This document shows, piece by piece, positions 14,101-25,000 of a stretch of 64,000 nucleotides of DNA. The translations under genes and the position numbers were made by a program. The notes beneath the pieces were generated by a model. That model had not been told where the DNA came from. It was given only the letters and a program-made list of their open reading frames with translations, and did no database searches. Every line of letters starts with the position of its first letter. The first letter of the stretch is position 1. Source of the DNA: Hymenolepis diminuta (lineage: Eukaryota > Platyhelminthes > Cestoda > Cyclophyllidea > Hymenolepididae). The stretch lies in the NCBI GenBank assembly GCA_900708905.1, contig CAADRB010000003.1:4322599-4386598 (forward strand), given 5' to 3'.

Positions 14101-17100
14101 CGCATACATTTAGTTGTATTACAAAGTAAGATCCCTTTAAAATCTATTGTCATGTCTTGAATGTTTAAAATTAACTTAGGTGTGGTATTCAATCATTATC
14201 AAGTGGCTTCTTGCTCTATTGATGTTAATCATTATTGTTAGTTCATTGGTATCTGTCGACCTAAAAGAGAAATCAATGTTAGAGAGCTAATAGTTGTGCC
14301 ATAGCTACCCAAAGATGAAGTCTCTCTTGGATTAATCTTAACCGCAGTATCTTCCAAGTTGAGAGTTTTCGAAGAAGCTTTGAGTTTTTTATCAGAAGTC
14401 CTTATAAATTTGTTGGAAAGGAGTCCTAATAGAATGCTTTTACTCTTTCTTCTTTGGCATTCAGACCTCCAGTGCCTGGCCAGATCTCCCTTTAAGACAT
14501 GTCAACTTGAGTAAGATTGATTTTCCCGTTACTTCCAGTATATTCCTCTATTTACCCACGATATTACTAAAATGTGTGTTGTCTTTGAGATTGTTATGCG
14601 TCGTTCAAATACGATTACTTAAAATATCCGATATAATAAGTTAATGGAGAGATTGGATGTATTTTTCAGCGACTGGTAGTTTGAAAGTTTGTTTTTGTGA
14701 AAAAAATACTGGAATCCTACGTCTGCAACTAAATAGAAACAATGTTTAAATATGATTTTTTTTAGTCCATTCCATCAAATCGTCGCATCAAGAGTTGGAC
14801 AGACCCATGTCATTTACTGTAGTGAGGGGATAGTGAAGTTGGAAACTTTTGGTCCTGAAAACAAGATTTTCTATGGTTCCATTTAGGATTGTTGCTCTTT
14901 AACACCTTCAAGCATCAAAAAATTTCGGAAACATTTTATTCTCTCGGCGCTTAACCTCGAAAGTGATCGCTTATTTGATCATTTATATGCTTGTTACTGA
15001 TATTCTTTATTGAAATAATTGTTGCTAGGTGTTTTATGTTTGCCTCTCCTTATTCAGTGAACACATATCGTATGGCGTGATCTATGCTATTTAGCAAAAT
15101 CACGTTATCACCCGTACTTCTAATCCTCTTTTATTCATCCTCCTTATAGGTAGCTGAAAGAGCTTTGTACTTTTGGAGCAACGAGTACATTCTTTCCCTC
15201 ATGAGTGATAACGTTGAAACAATCCTTCCCATCATGTTCCCTGCTTTATACAAGACCAAACAACACTGGAATAAGTAGGTTCATTTCTAATTCTTCCCAC
15301 TTCTTTGTTCATCTCCTGTTATTCTAACCACGTTATTTCATTTGCATTTCTCCGCCTTTACCGTTGTAGGACAATCCACGGACTTATTTACAACGCACTG
15401 AAGCTCTTTATGGAAATGAATCAGGTTCTCTTTGATAATTGCACAACTAAGTACAAGGAAGATCGTCAACGGTGAGCTCCATATTTCAATTCAAATGTGA
15501 TCCTATAGATCAGAATATTATTAGTTGAAGAGTTAAGTGTAAGATGTATTTCGGCGTTTAACTGTCACATGCTTATATGACTTAAAATGAGTAGTTTGTT
15601 GATATGTTAAATCTGTGGTCAGTTGATAGATAATCTTGCGCTTGCTTCTGCTTGTACATCTTAGTTAATGCCGTTTTGCTAGTTCGTTTTTAGGCTGATC
15701 TTCATTGTGTGATGGTTACTTAGAATTCGATATAGGAAAAATCCTATTATATACGCTGTGTTCTTAGTTCTAACCTACTTTGACAATGTGATTCAAAGAC
15801 ACAAGAAATCGTATGCAAAATGCTTAAAATTGCTACTTATAATTCATCGTTCCCTCACAGTCTTCAGTACCTTAGCCTACAACAACCTGTCCTTCGTTTT
15901 TTTTCAAAAATGTTAATTAAAGATCCCGGTATGAATAAACCGTTCGGTTTATGCCGTAAGTGACCAGTTAAATTCCACTTTACTTGGTGCTGATTTTAAC
16001 GTACAGCAAGGATAATATGGCGGCACTTTCTACTGCAAACTATAGTTTCCATAGTACTTAACCGTGGTGTCTGAATACCCATTCAGGGTGTTCGAACCAT
16101 CATTTTTCACGTGTATCCAAGTTAAACTGTGAGGGAGAGAGAGAGAGGCCAGATAGGTCTGTTGAGCGGGTAACATCAGGAAAAGTCTAGGATATGAGTT
16201 AATTCTTGACCGTTAGAGATTGTTACGATCTAAACACCCGATATCCCAACCCAGAAGAAGGGAGGAGGGGGGAGGCGAGTTAGAGATAGGAACATACGAA
16301 TTGTTTTTAAATCGTTACCTTCATACAGTTCCTGTTAAACGTAGTTTTCTCACATTAATATAATTTGTCCTCCTTAACCAAGGAGCTTTTAACACTATTA
16401 CTGAAAGGCGACTTTTTGCTTCAGTATAAATTTATCTATCTATAAATGTTAAAATAGCTGCTAGTCAAGAACTGTTCCATATTGAATTGCTCTCTTCCGA
16501 ACAGAACTGAAGTTGTCTCTCATAGTGGTTGTAGACTGACAACATTAGCCGTATTTTTTCCTAGCGCCATATGGTGAAGGAAAATCTAATGAGCATGTGG
16601 CTGAGAAACCATTATAGCTTTCTAATTCAACGTGGTTTCATGGGGCTCTGTCATTCATACAATCAACAGTCTCCATATGAAAATAAAACACCTGAATCTA
16701 GTGGTCCCCAGTTGTGTTACTAAGTTCATTTTCACTCTTGTTTTTAGAGTGACATATCGTGATAAGTGAATTTGTTTATATTTCATGTCTATTCGGTCTG
16801 TCTACTCAATTAAATTACTTATTTATACTTGAATATTACAGTGAACGAGAAGATGCCAAGCGTAGAGAACGTGCCTGGGCTTCCATAAACGAGACAGCGA
16901 AGCGCAATCCTCTTTACAGCCTTGTGGTAAACGGTGGTGATGCCAACAGTTCTTCTTCCCTCCTTATTGCCATGGATACCACTGCAAGTGGTCCCTCTCC
17001 GATTAACAACGGAGAAAGTGAGGTAGGCGCTCAAAGGAACGGCCTAAAAGGTGTCAGTCCAGCCATGGATAATGATGAGGATGTTGGTGCATCACTGCGT

Positions 17101-18633
17101 TCTCTCCAACGGGAGAGTGAAGAAGAGGTAGGCTACTTAAATACCATTCAGTAATATAATTTTTTGTGGTATGCAAGCTGCTTGCTGGTGTCTCTATCGG
17201 AACTTTCTAACCTAGGGGTTTGATTCAGATGAGGTAACGCATGACTTTATATTTAGAAGAAAATTGATGAGTTTATAGTGTTCGATGTCTCTTTAGCCAC
17301 TAAAACAGTGACCAGATTCTCTCTCGGTGTAGCCTTTTTTTCTGTGCTTATTCAAAGCTTGTTTTGGGAGTTCTCGATCAGCGACTCACTAAATGGGTTT
17401 TATTCTACTCTCAAGGGACCATCTTGTTATTGCAGATGGCAAAGCAAAAGCAATTGGAAGTATATGAGCATTAGAAGCGGTGCAATGGTTCAAATGAGGA
17501 TCGGAGTGGTTGCGGTAACGAGTAGAGTTCATGTCAGTAGTGTCCAGTGCTCGGACTTGATTTCCAGTAGATTGAGAACGAGAGACTGATCGTGTTATCT
17601 TAATATATCTTACTCGTTAAAGGAATTACGAGCAACTAGGTATCTGATTTTTACCTCCAGCTATTATTCAGGTTACTCTTTCTTTCCCGTAATAATCTTT
17701 ACTACGATAATAAAAGAGGGAGAAAAGACAGTTGCTAATCAACAAGGTTTATAAATAAAAGTCTTTGAGCAGGGAAGAGGTTGGACCAAAAGGATAGGAA
17801 ATGATCTTAGAGGTTGGTGGGTTTATTTGTTGAGGACGAGTACCGATGCAGTAAAAGGTAGATGCCTTGGATGCAGTGAATGTTGTGCGGGTTTACTTAG
17901 TTTAAGATTAATGACAACTTAGTTGGATGAGACTGCTGCAGATGGTTAACAAATCGGGTCAAACTGATTCAGTGAATTGACAGCGTCGTGTGTCGTGCAC
18001 TGGTGCAGTTCAAGTTAACTTGATCGCCGAGGTCTTGAGGACAAAAAGGAATCCCGCGTGCCAAACTGACTAGTAAGGTCAGGCTAGCTCACAGTAGGAA
18101 ATATTTAGAAAATTCTCACGAATAAGTGATTTAAAATTGATATCACTACAGTGCAAAATATAGCTAGTTAATTCTAGCTTTTACCTAATTCCCCAGGGCA
18201 CAAATTTTACAATCTCTGTACATTTCACAGGTGGGAAGCACCACTCTAGAAGTGGTTTGGTGATTGCGTATTCCTCCGGGCATATGCCGAAACTAAAATC
18301 TTCTCTGCTTTTCCCTCTGACATATTTAGATTTGAAAGTTGTGCGGCTTCATATTCATGTTCTTCATTGACAGCCATTTATTTATCACTAAGTGATAGTA
18401 GTAGCACACTTTTGTGGAGTACTATGCGTATTATCTATGCATTTTAGCTCCGTAATCTGGGTGGTGCGGGAAAAGGCACAACTGCGCTTCCATTCCTAGT
18501 TCGTGAGAAAGAGAAATCGACGGCAGTTTCCCTCCGTCGAAAATCCGATCTCCCTCAAGACCAAGGAACCATTCGCACCTTAGAACAACACCGACGACCT
18601 GATCAATTCCTTGCTACACAACCTGATCAATAG
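8068..18633 (+). CDS. PPP2R5: Serine/threonine protein phosphatase 2A, B56 (B') regulatory subunit, delta/gamma-like; N-terminus missing
   Basis: This subunit targets the PP2A core enzyme to substrates. Nine exons were placed by splice sites and continuous homology: 8068-8160, 10281-10411, 13272-13331, 13595-13757, 13839-14009, 15150-15274, 15370-15471, 16842-17127 and 18448-18633 (stop TAG). Together they give about 438 codons of the HEAT-repeat-like B56 domain and the tail. The residues that in human B56 form the LxxIxE-motif pocket are all present: His, Arg, Tyr and Arg of [11 protein letters not shown], and Glu, Ile, Ile, Lys and His across [18 protein letters not shown]. The C-terminus [10 protein letters not shown] resembles the human delta/gamma tail. 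The exon at 16842 carries a Ser/Gly/Asn-rich lineage-specific insert and an acidic end. The intron after 14009 uses a GC donor. The start codon and roughly the first quarter of the protein are not in view. Family assignment is very secure; the isoform label is less so. Confidence 0.96.
8748..8762. repeat. Short TG dinucleotide repeat
   Basis: About seven TG units in an intron of the B56 gene, about 110 bases before an assembly gap. Confidence 0.8.
8873..8884. other. Assembly gap (12 N)
   Basis: Twelve unknown bases inside the first visible B56 intron. No coding effect is apparent. Confidence 0.99.
10281..10411 (+). CDS. PPP2R5: B56 exon ([14 protein letters not shown] segment)
   Basis: A TTCTACAG acceptor and GTTAGT donor bound 131 nt that end in phase 2 within a Lys codon. 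The exon carries [11 protein letters not shown], whose His, Arg, Tyr and Arg correspond to residues of the LxxIxE pocket in human B56-gamma. Confidence 0.95.
12841..13030 (+). repeat. tRNA-derived SINE copy in a B56 intron
   Basis: It shares head, middle (GGAATGGCTAACCTCACTGA) and tail (GAYACCACT..., AGCGTTGAAAA, TTTCCTGAATGGACTTG) with copies at 50222 and 61318. A tRNA-like head with A and B boxes is suggested by GGTGGCGTATTGGTC and GTCAAATCCC. The copies differ by many substitutions, so this family is old. Confidence 0.65.
13272..13331 (+). CDS. PPP2R5: B56 exon ([10 protein letters not shown] segment)
   Basis: A TTCTGCAG acceptor and GTACCT donor bound 60 nt. The peptide [19 protein letters not shown] is the conserved B56 helix; its Glu and Ile of EIL match pocket residues. 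It ends in phase 2 and is completed by the next exon as Ser. Confidence 0.95.
13595..13757 (+). CDS. PPP2R5: B56 exon ([10 protein letters not shown] segment)
   Basis: The acceptor is TTAAAG and the donor GTCAGT; 163 nt. It encodes [27 protein letters not shown] and [12 protein letters not shown], all conserved in B56 proteins. Confidence 0.95.
13839..14009 (+). CDS. PPP2R5: B56 exon with a GC splice donor
   Basis: Encodes 57 codons including [24 protein letters not shown] and KCVSSPHFQ. The exon ends CAG followed by GCAAGT, so the next intron is GC-AG; the family match requires the break at this Gln, and no GT lies at the right position. The preceding intron is only 81 nt. Confidence 0.94.
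15150..15274 (+). CDS. PPP2R5: B56 exon (VAERALYFW segment)
   Basis: Acceptor CCTTATAG, donor GTAGGT, 125 nt. Encodes [20 protein letters not shown] and [17 protein letters not shown]; ends in phase 2. Confidence 0.95.
15370..15471 (+). CDS. PPP2R5: B56 exon ([11 protein letters not shown] segment)
   Basis: Acceptor GTTGTAG, donor GTGAGC, 102 nt after a 95-nt intron. Encodes [18 protein letters not shown], a hallmark of B56, followed by [15 protein letters not shown]. Confidence 0.95.
16842..17127 (+). CDS. PPP2R5: B56 exon with variable Ser/Gly/Asn-rich insert
   Basis: Acceptor ATATTACAG, donor GTAGGC, 286 nt. It begins with the conserved [15 protein letters not shown] stretch, then runs into a low-complexity segment with [12 protein letters not shown] and ends acidic (ESEEE). 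The start of the exon is secure by homology; the variable part rests on the open frame and splice sites. Confidence 0.9.
18448..18633 (+). CDS. PPP2R5: B56 last coding exon
   Basis: Acceptor CATTTTAG opens 61 codons ending at TAG. The peptide contains [20 protein letters not shown], which matches the C-terminal tail of delta/gamma B56 subunits, and closes with [12 protein letters not shown]. Exon phases agree with the previous exon. Confidence 0.93.
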   Translation, partial: LRNLGGAGKGTTALPFLVREKEKSTAVSLRRKSDLPQDQGTIRTLEQHRRPDQFLATQPDQ

Positions 18634-19112
18634 CCCTCCCCTTCTCCTCATTTTTATTGACTCTCCCAACCCGATCAATTCCTTGTTGCATTTCCGCGTC
18701 GTGTCTTCGTGTTTGTCTTCTAGTCGTTCTCTCTCCCTTCACGCAGGGTCTCAATTAAAAACCCAAACCACTTTCCTTATCCCATTTGTGTAAATGAAGT
18801 TAAAAGTGTGTCGCCTTTGACCTGCTTTCTTTCTTCCCACCTTCGTTCTTCTGTTTTCCTCCACCTGTTATCGCGCTCTGTGTGGTGTTTGAGTTTGGGT
18901 GTTTTCTACTGAAATGCTTTCAGTCATTTAATATGGGTAATTTGGGGTTGGTCATCCGTTGAACATTCAGGTTACGTTTGTTTACCTCCGCTCTTCCTAC
19001 TCTTCCATTTCACACATGCCCTTAACCTACTTACTCTTGTTGCTTCTTATGTTATATGCCATTGACTCGCCTTTGTTCTCTTTCTCTTTGTAGAGAAGCC
19101 CTAAGGCAGATT

Positions 19113-19118
19113 AATAAA
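19113..19118 (+). terminator. Probable poly(A) signal of the B56 gene
   Basis: An AATAAA about 480 bases beyond the B56 stop codon; a second GAATAAAT follows within 25 bases. No other gene on this strand is near. Confidence 0.5.
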
Positions 19119-21861
19119 CTGTTGATAAGAATTGGAATAAATTGAGCTAAAGTATCTAAGACATTTCTTTATCTACGTATTTAATATTTAATACATGTCG
19201 TATCGTGGAAGAGGTTTAGGGTTAATCTGTTCTTTCCTGTTACATAAACTAAGCAGTCGCTAGGATTCTGTTTAGTTATGGGTCAGAGGGCGTTACCTGC
19301 AAGCTTTTTTATCTTGTGAGTTGAAATGGTTTCCAAGATATTGAACTGTATATGAACATGTAATTCACGTAATTCGGTAGGAAGGCGAAGCAGTGTTCGA
19401 CCGTAAACCAGAAATGTGGCATTGATTTCACGTCCTGGACGGGTTATTTCTACGTCATAACCATGACAAGTCACGACATGACGAGGTCAGTTATTGTTCA
19501 TCGGTTGGCTCGCTGTCCGACCAATCATTCTGGTACATCGAACTATGAAACAAGTGGCTGATTGTTCCAGCCCTCACCGACCAATCACAAACCGAATCAA
19601 GCAGATTTTTACCATTCATGTAAACGTCTTGCAGACGGGCTAGTCCTGTCTAGTTAGCCTTTGTTCTTTTCTCTTGTTCTGGAGTCTTATCAAATGCAGA
19701 AAACCTTATCATTGGTTAGAAACTTCATTTTTTTATTTACCTTCATACATGATACTGATCCTATGCGCACTATCGAACTTCCCTCGCTTGTCAACGTATC
19801 CCCGTTGTTACTGAAGGTTAGATAGTAGCATTTCAAAATAGTCTCTGATAACGAACCTAACCACCGAATTAATGTCTCTCTTTAAAGACAGGTAGAAAAG
19901 TGACTCAGTCTCAATATAATTTCCGTCTGATACAATTTTTTTAAAGATAAAGTTTGCTGGAATAGAAATTTCTTAATTAAATTGATTATCGAGGGTCAGT
20001 CCATTGCCGAACCGATGACAGTTAAGATGCCAACAGTAGCGTGTGTTCGCATACTGTTAAGACTGACAGGTACTTAAAAACTACCTGTGAGATGTACTTA
20101 GCCATCGCGAGACAAGATATAGTCTGTGAGTCACCTTTGTCGGAGTTCTATCAAAGTTTTAGATAGTTTGCACCAAGTGTTGCTATGTAGGTCTCCTATT
20201 ACGTGGAAGAATATTATTTCAGTCAGTACAGAAGCATACATGGGACATGCACCAATGGAGAGAATAGCAAATCGAGATATGCTAATCTTCATGTGCCCCA
20301 CTGAATCACCTTTGTATACCTTACTCTTATTGGTCCACTTTTCGTCTCTCATGCAGTTTTTAGACCTTATGCACTTTCACTTAACCTTGATTTATCTTAA
20401 TAAAGGCTTATTTTGACCACGCTTTAAATCAAAAGACTCCGATTTTTAAGGCTTAACTGATTTCAAACTGCTAGATGGTGAAATGCATCATCACGGCTGT
20501 ATTTAGATTTTTAAAAACTGCGGGTGTCTTATGCATATGTCAAGACTATCGCATGGGCTCACTTACATTTTCATTGACCTCAACTGTCAACTAGTTACGA
20601 ATTTGCTGATTACCTAGTCAAGCAAGTAAAGGGCGTCCAGACATTTAACATAACTCTGAGTTTAATGTCACAGTTTGTTTTCTCCCCGTACATACTTGTT
20701 GTATCTGTTCCTCCTTTCACCTTCATCCTCCCGCGGTTCTATATTGATATTTAATTTGATTTGATAACAAAATCTCTTTACGTCCCTGATTTAACTTATT
20801 CTTATTATCAAGTAAATCGACCGCTTATAGTAAATTTTGAGTCTATTCTATATTACTACGAACATTTATTTAAGTAGTATCTCATGGTTTTGCTGATTCT
20901 ATTAGACCTCTTTCACAGTAGATGTTCGGGTTAGAGACATACCCATTTATCCATTCTCGTTTCTAAAGTTAATGGGTATCATGGTAATATTAAATATATA
21001 GAATGGAACTCTTAATTCTATGAAATAGGATTTATGTAAGAAACTGATTCATACGAACACTATTTTAGTTAATGTGATCGCCACAAGAATAATTGCTATT
21101 ACATTCCGGATGACCGAGATGAACATATCCGTTTATCCATTGTTGTTTCTAAATTAGAAAAAAGCGAATAAGTAGTAGAGGAAAAGTGTAGAACGCTGTG
21201 ATTTAAATTTGTGGTTCAAAAATTAAGCTTAGATATACAATTTCCGAATCTTGGTGGTGCTTTAAGACTTAATGCGATTTGAAACTATGAATTTAACTTT
21301 ATCTCTGGTAAGCCTCAATGTCTATCTGAACTGATAAGAAATTGCTGAAAAAGTTCTTAAGTTTAATTTGACGGAAAAGTAATCATTGAATAATATGACC
21401 ATGATTTCAAAAACCACATCGAATATCAGAACTAAAATCATATCTCCGTTAGTTGAATTTGTATATCATGTGGCAACTCAATTGGTTCTAGGATTTATTA
21501 TTGTCAAACGAAAATAACAGGCTTCAAATTGGAATTGGCCTATTTACCATTTATACGATTGTACTCAGTCGATACTTGAGAGAACCTGGATCGAAACGTC
21601 AGAAGAGTTATTGCGTGTTAGTGGTACTTTCCGTCATTACATTAGACAAGAAGTTAAATTATTTTAGCTTTTAATGGAATGACCATTATATCAATGGAGA
21701 ATCTGACTCATTACGTATAGACTGCAAATATTGGAAGTCCAGTCAGCACCCACCGACTGTTCATAAGTTTTTAAAGTACGTCGATACCCGCAAGTAGCTC
21801 ATTTTAAATTCAAGATTTCAAATTTATAAGAAGCAAAACTAATGCTGCAAATGATGCTTAC
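19119..21861. other. Intergenic region between two convergent genes
   Basis: No coding exon was recognised. The last exon of the amine oxidase gene (about 35 codons in relatives) would be expected here on the minus strand but I could not identify it. At 19.5-19.6 kb there are two GACCAATCA boxes about 60 bases apart, as in a promoter or an LTR, without a gene that I can attach to them. Confidence 0.5.
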
Positions 21862-22029
21862 GGTTGCAGTGAAAATCGTTCCATTTTTCTCCATACTATC
21901 TGGACTCTGAGTGAAGAAGTTCGAGGGTCTGAGTAGGAAGCCAATTTGGCTGTTCTTGCTCGGTGTATGGGGAATATCCTCGTTTACCGGGATGTGTAGA
22001 AAACCCACGTTTATCCACATAACAATATC
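21862..22029 (-). CDS. Amine oxidase exon 5 (third copper His)
   Basis: Acceptor CCCTCAG and donor GTAAGC bound 56 codons. Encodes DIVMWINVGFLHIPVNEDIP, with the third copper-ligand His, then GFLLRPSNFF, both hallmarks of the family. If the donor were not used, the frame would run 21 more codons to a stop; the family comparison favours splicing. Confidence 0.93.
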
Positions 22030-25000
22030 CTGAGGGCATAGAGAAGAAAGGGAAACACTTAGTCAAAGTTTTATGAGATCAATTCTACTATGATTTATTT
22101 TAAAATATAGGAAATGTTTTACTGTAGGAATTTAATATTAATCGCATAACCGATCGCAATTACATCACATTTCTTTTAATAATCTCTTTGAAGAATCTGA
22201 TCAGATTAATATGCGTCCAGCATGTGTACACCGGTCAGCGTTATGATCAGCGTACACTTTTTAAATCAGAGATTACGATATCGCAAATCCAACTGACCAT
22301 ACTTATGTCAAGAGAGGGATTGTGGAATGCGAGTTTCTTATCAGAGAAACTTTCATGTTTCCCTTCAAAAGATTTGAGATCCGAACGGGAAAAACGATTC
22401 CAAATGGCATATTTTTTCCCCGAATGTGTTAGGATCAAGTGCAATCTAATAAAGGGAGAATAATTGAGCTTCCATAATTGACTCAAAATTCTACAAAGCA
22501 ATGACCCATAACTTCAGTATTTTTTCAACAATTGCTTAAAATTTATAAATAGTTAATGATAAAATTAATTACTTAAATTTCTTTCGGATAAAAATAGTGC
22601 ATTTTGTCCAACACATCCCAGCGAGAGTTTTCCTTCATAACTTTTGAATGTTGGATCCACCTGGAATTTTTTAAGGGGCTTTCTGGAACGTTTCAGTCGA
22701 TGATTTTGCTGATTGCTGGGTTGGATTTCAGGAGTTTCGCTGTTTCCAAGTGATGAGAGACCCGTTCCCAGTTTGGATCATTTTGTTGTATACTAAGGAC
22801 GGAGAAAGTTCCGATGACGCAATAAAATTTCGTCAACAACATTCACTTAGTATAGCACGTTACTTCGCCGAGCCCTGATGACACTTTCTGCTCCTGTGCC
22901 ATGCACGTGAACTGCTGTACCGGTTGCAAGGGTTTTCTTGAAGCGTGCAGATGAACTAGGGAGATTCGATTCCCTTGGAAGGAGAGCAGTGTGGATCGTC
23001 CAGGGTTTTCGCATCTTAAGAATTTCGGTGGAATTCCAGCGTCATTCAATACATTAAGAGAAATGTGTCAATAATCTCTTTTGCTGTCCCCTTCCCCGTG
23101 TGATTTCTGAAGTGTCCACTTCAAGGTGTCAGTGAATCGCCCCCTTCGACCATTTGACTGGGGATGATATGGTGGAGAGTGAAGCTGCAGTTTTAGGCCA
23201 GGGATGGGGTTCCTGGATTGGTATAAAATTAAACGCTTGCTGACATTTAGAATATCTTTGGACAACGGCTTCGATATCTTCGGCCATTCCAGGCCAGTAT
23301 GCAAATGTTCTTGCAATAGATTTCATGTTGCTAACACCCGGATGACTGCTATGGAATTGTTGTAAATCAACTTGCTTGAGTGTCGAAAGAATGACGACGC
23401 GAATGACAAACATAAAATATGAATTAACAACAGATAGCTTATCGCGCCTTCTATAAAGTTATGGGAGATTACTTTTTTGATTTGATTTTGACCACCCTCT
23501 GGGAGCATATTTCATGGCCTTCTTCAGCACCAAATCTTTATCTGTCGAATCTTGTATATCAGTTGCAGTTATTGAAAGTTTACGTACAGCATTAAATAAC
23601 AAGCATTGCGTATCATCTTCCATATTCGCACATATAATGACCGTTTCTTCGTCAGGCCATTTCTAGTTGTAGATGAGACGAGAAAAACTATCAGATCGTC
23701 CAACCTTTGCTGTGTTCAGATATTCTATATCAAAATCATAGAAAAGAAGGAAGATCGGCCAACACTGAAATCGGCTTGCAGTGGAAATTGGAATACCATT
23801 TTGGGTCCGAAAATGGAGAGGAGTGGTTTATTAACTCATCAATAGGAAATATTATGGCTAGCTTTCCTTTTCAGTCTTTTCAGCTGTGGTAAGGGTTCGA
23901 GAAGTGTGAGCAGTGGCTTTTTCTGAACCATTAGGTAAGACAAGAGAGATAACCGCGCCCATGCCATAGTTCGAAGAAGCTGCAGCTCCTATGATTAATA
24001 GATTCTAATGAGAGAGCAGCGTATCAGGAGTGTCTTTTCTCAGGAATTCGTTTAGAGAAGTCCGAATATTTTGCCTTGTTTGCGGAAGTGTACTATAGTA
24101 GTTGATGAGACCCAGAAAGGAACGTAATGTGGTAATGTCTGTAGGCTGTCATTTCTGTAACTGTTCAAAGTTTTCTGGAGCCGAGCGACGGCTATTTTCA
24201 TCAGAGATACATCCTGGGTACTTAATAGAGGGTACAAAGAATGTGTATTTTTCAGCTCGAAGACGGAAGTTATAGTTCTGAATACGCTAAAGAAGTGCGA
24301 TGAAACGTTCCTGAAGTTTCTGCTGAGAGCGCTCTACGGCAATTATGTGGTCTAGGTATGCAGCAGTATCAGAGAGGTCCGATGTCATGGTAGTCATTAT
24401 TTGTTTGAAAGAGCAGGTGCTGTCTTGGTATAGGCCGCAATACGTATTGATAACTGGTAGCTCCTGTAATTCAGATGCAACTTCGGTTAACAAATAAACC
24501 TCTGCTAAACATTTACTACCATTCAATATTGAGAAGATGTCGTCAGACCCGCCGCAGGCACTGATTGCAGATAGGGAGACTGATTCTTAATTTGGACGAT
24601 CCAATGATTTCCACAGCTTTCTTGAGGTTATCATTATATCTGAAATGGTGTCTAGTTGTAGACGGACCTGATCTGCAGACTCACATATTCCCGGTTTTGC
24701 CAAGAGACCATTTAATTTGAAGTATTTTAGTTTGGGTTTATAGCGACGGTTCTTCTAATAGAAAGTTTGCTGATTTTGTCTTTGGTTAGTCTTGGTCATG
24801 TTGTTAGTGAACGATCCAGAATTTTGGGAAGGCCTGTGGGCAATGCCCCTTTTATGTTCAATCTTTCGGCACTGTTTACACCGATGCTTCCTGAAAAGAC
24901 ATTGTTGGGAGAAATGCCAACATCTTGAGCATGAAATAGATGAAGACGGTTTCTGTTCGACATAAGAACTCGGCTGTACCATAAATTGTGCGGATTGAGG

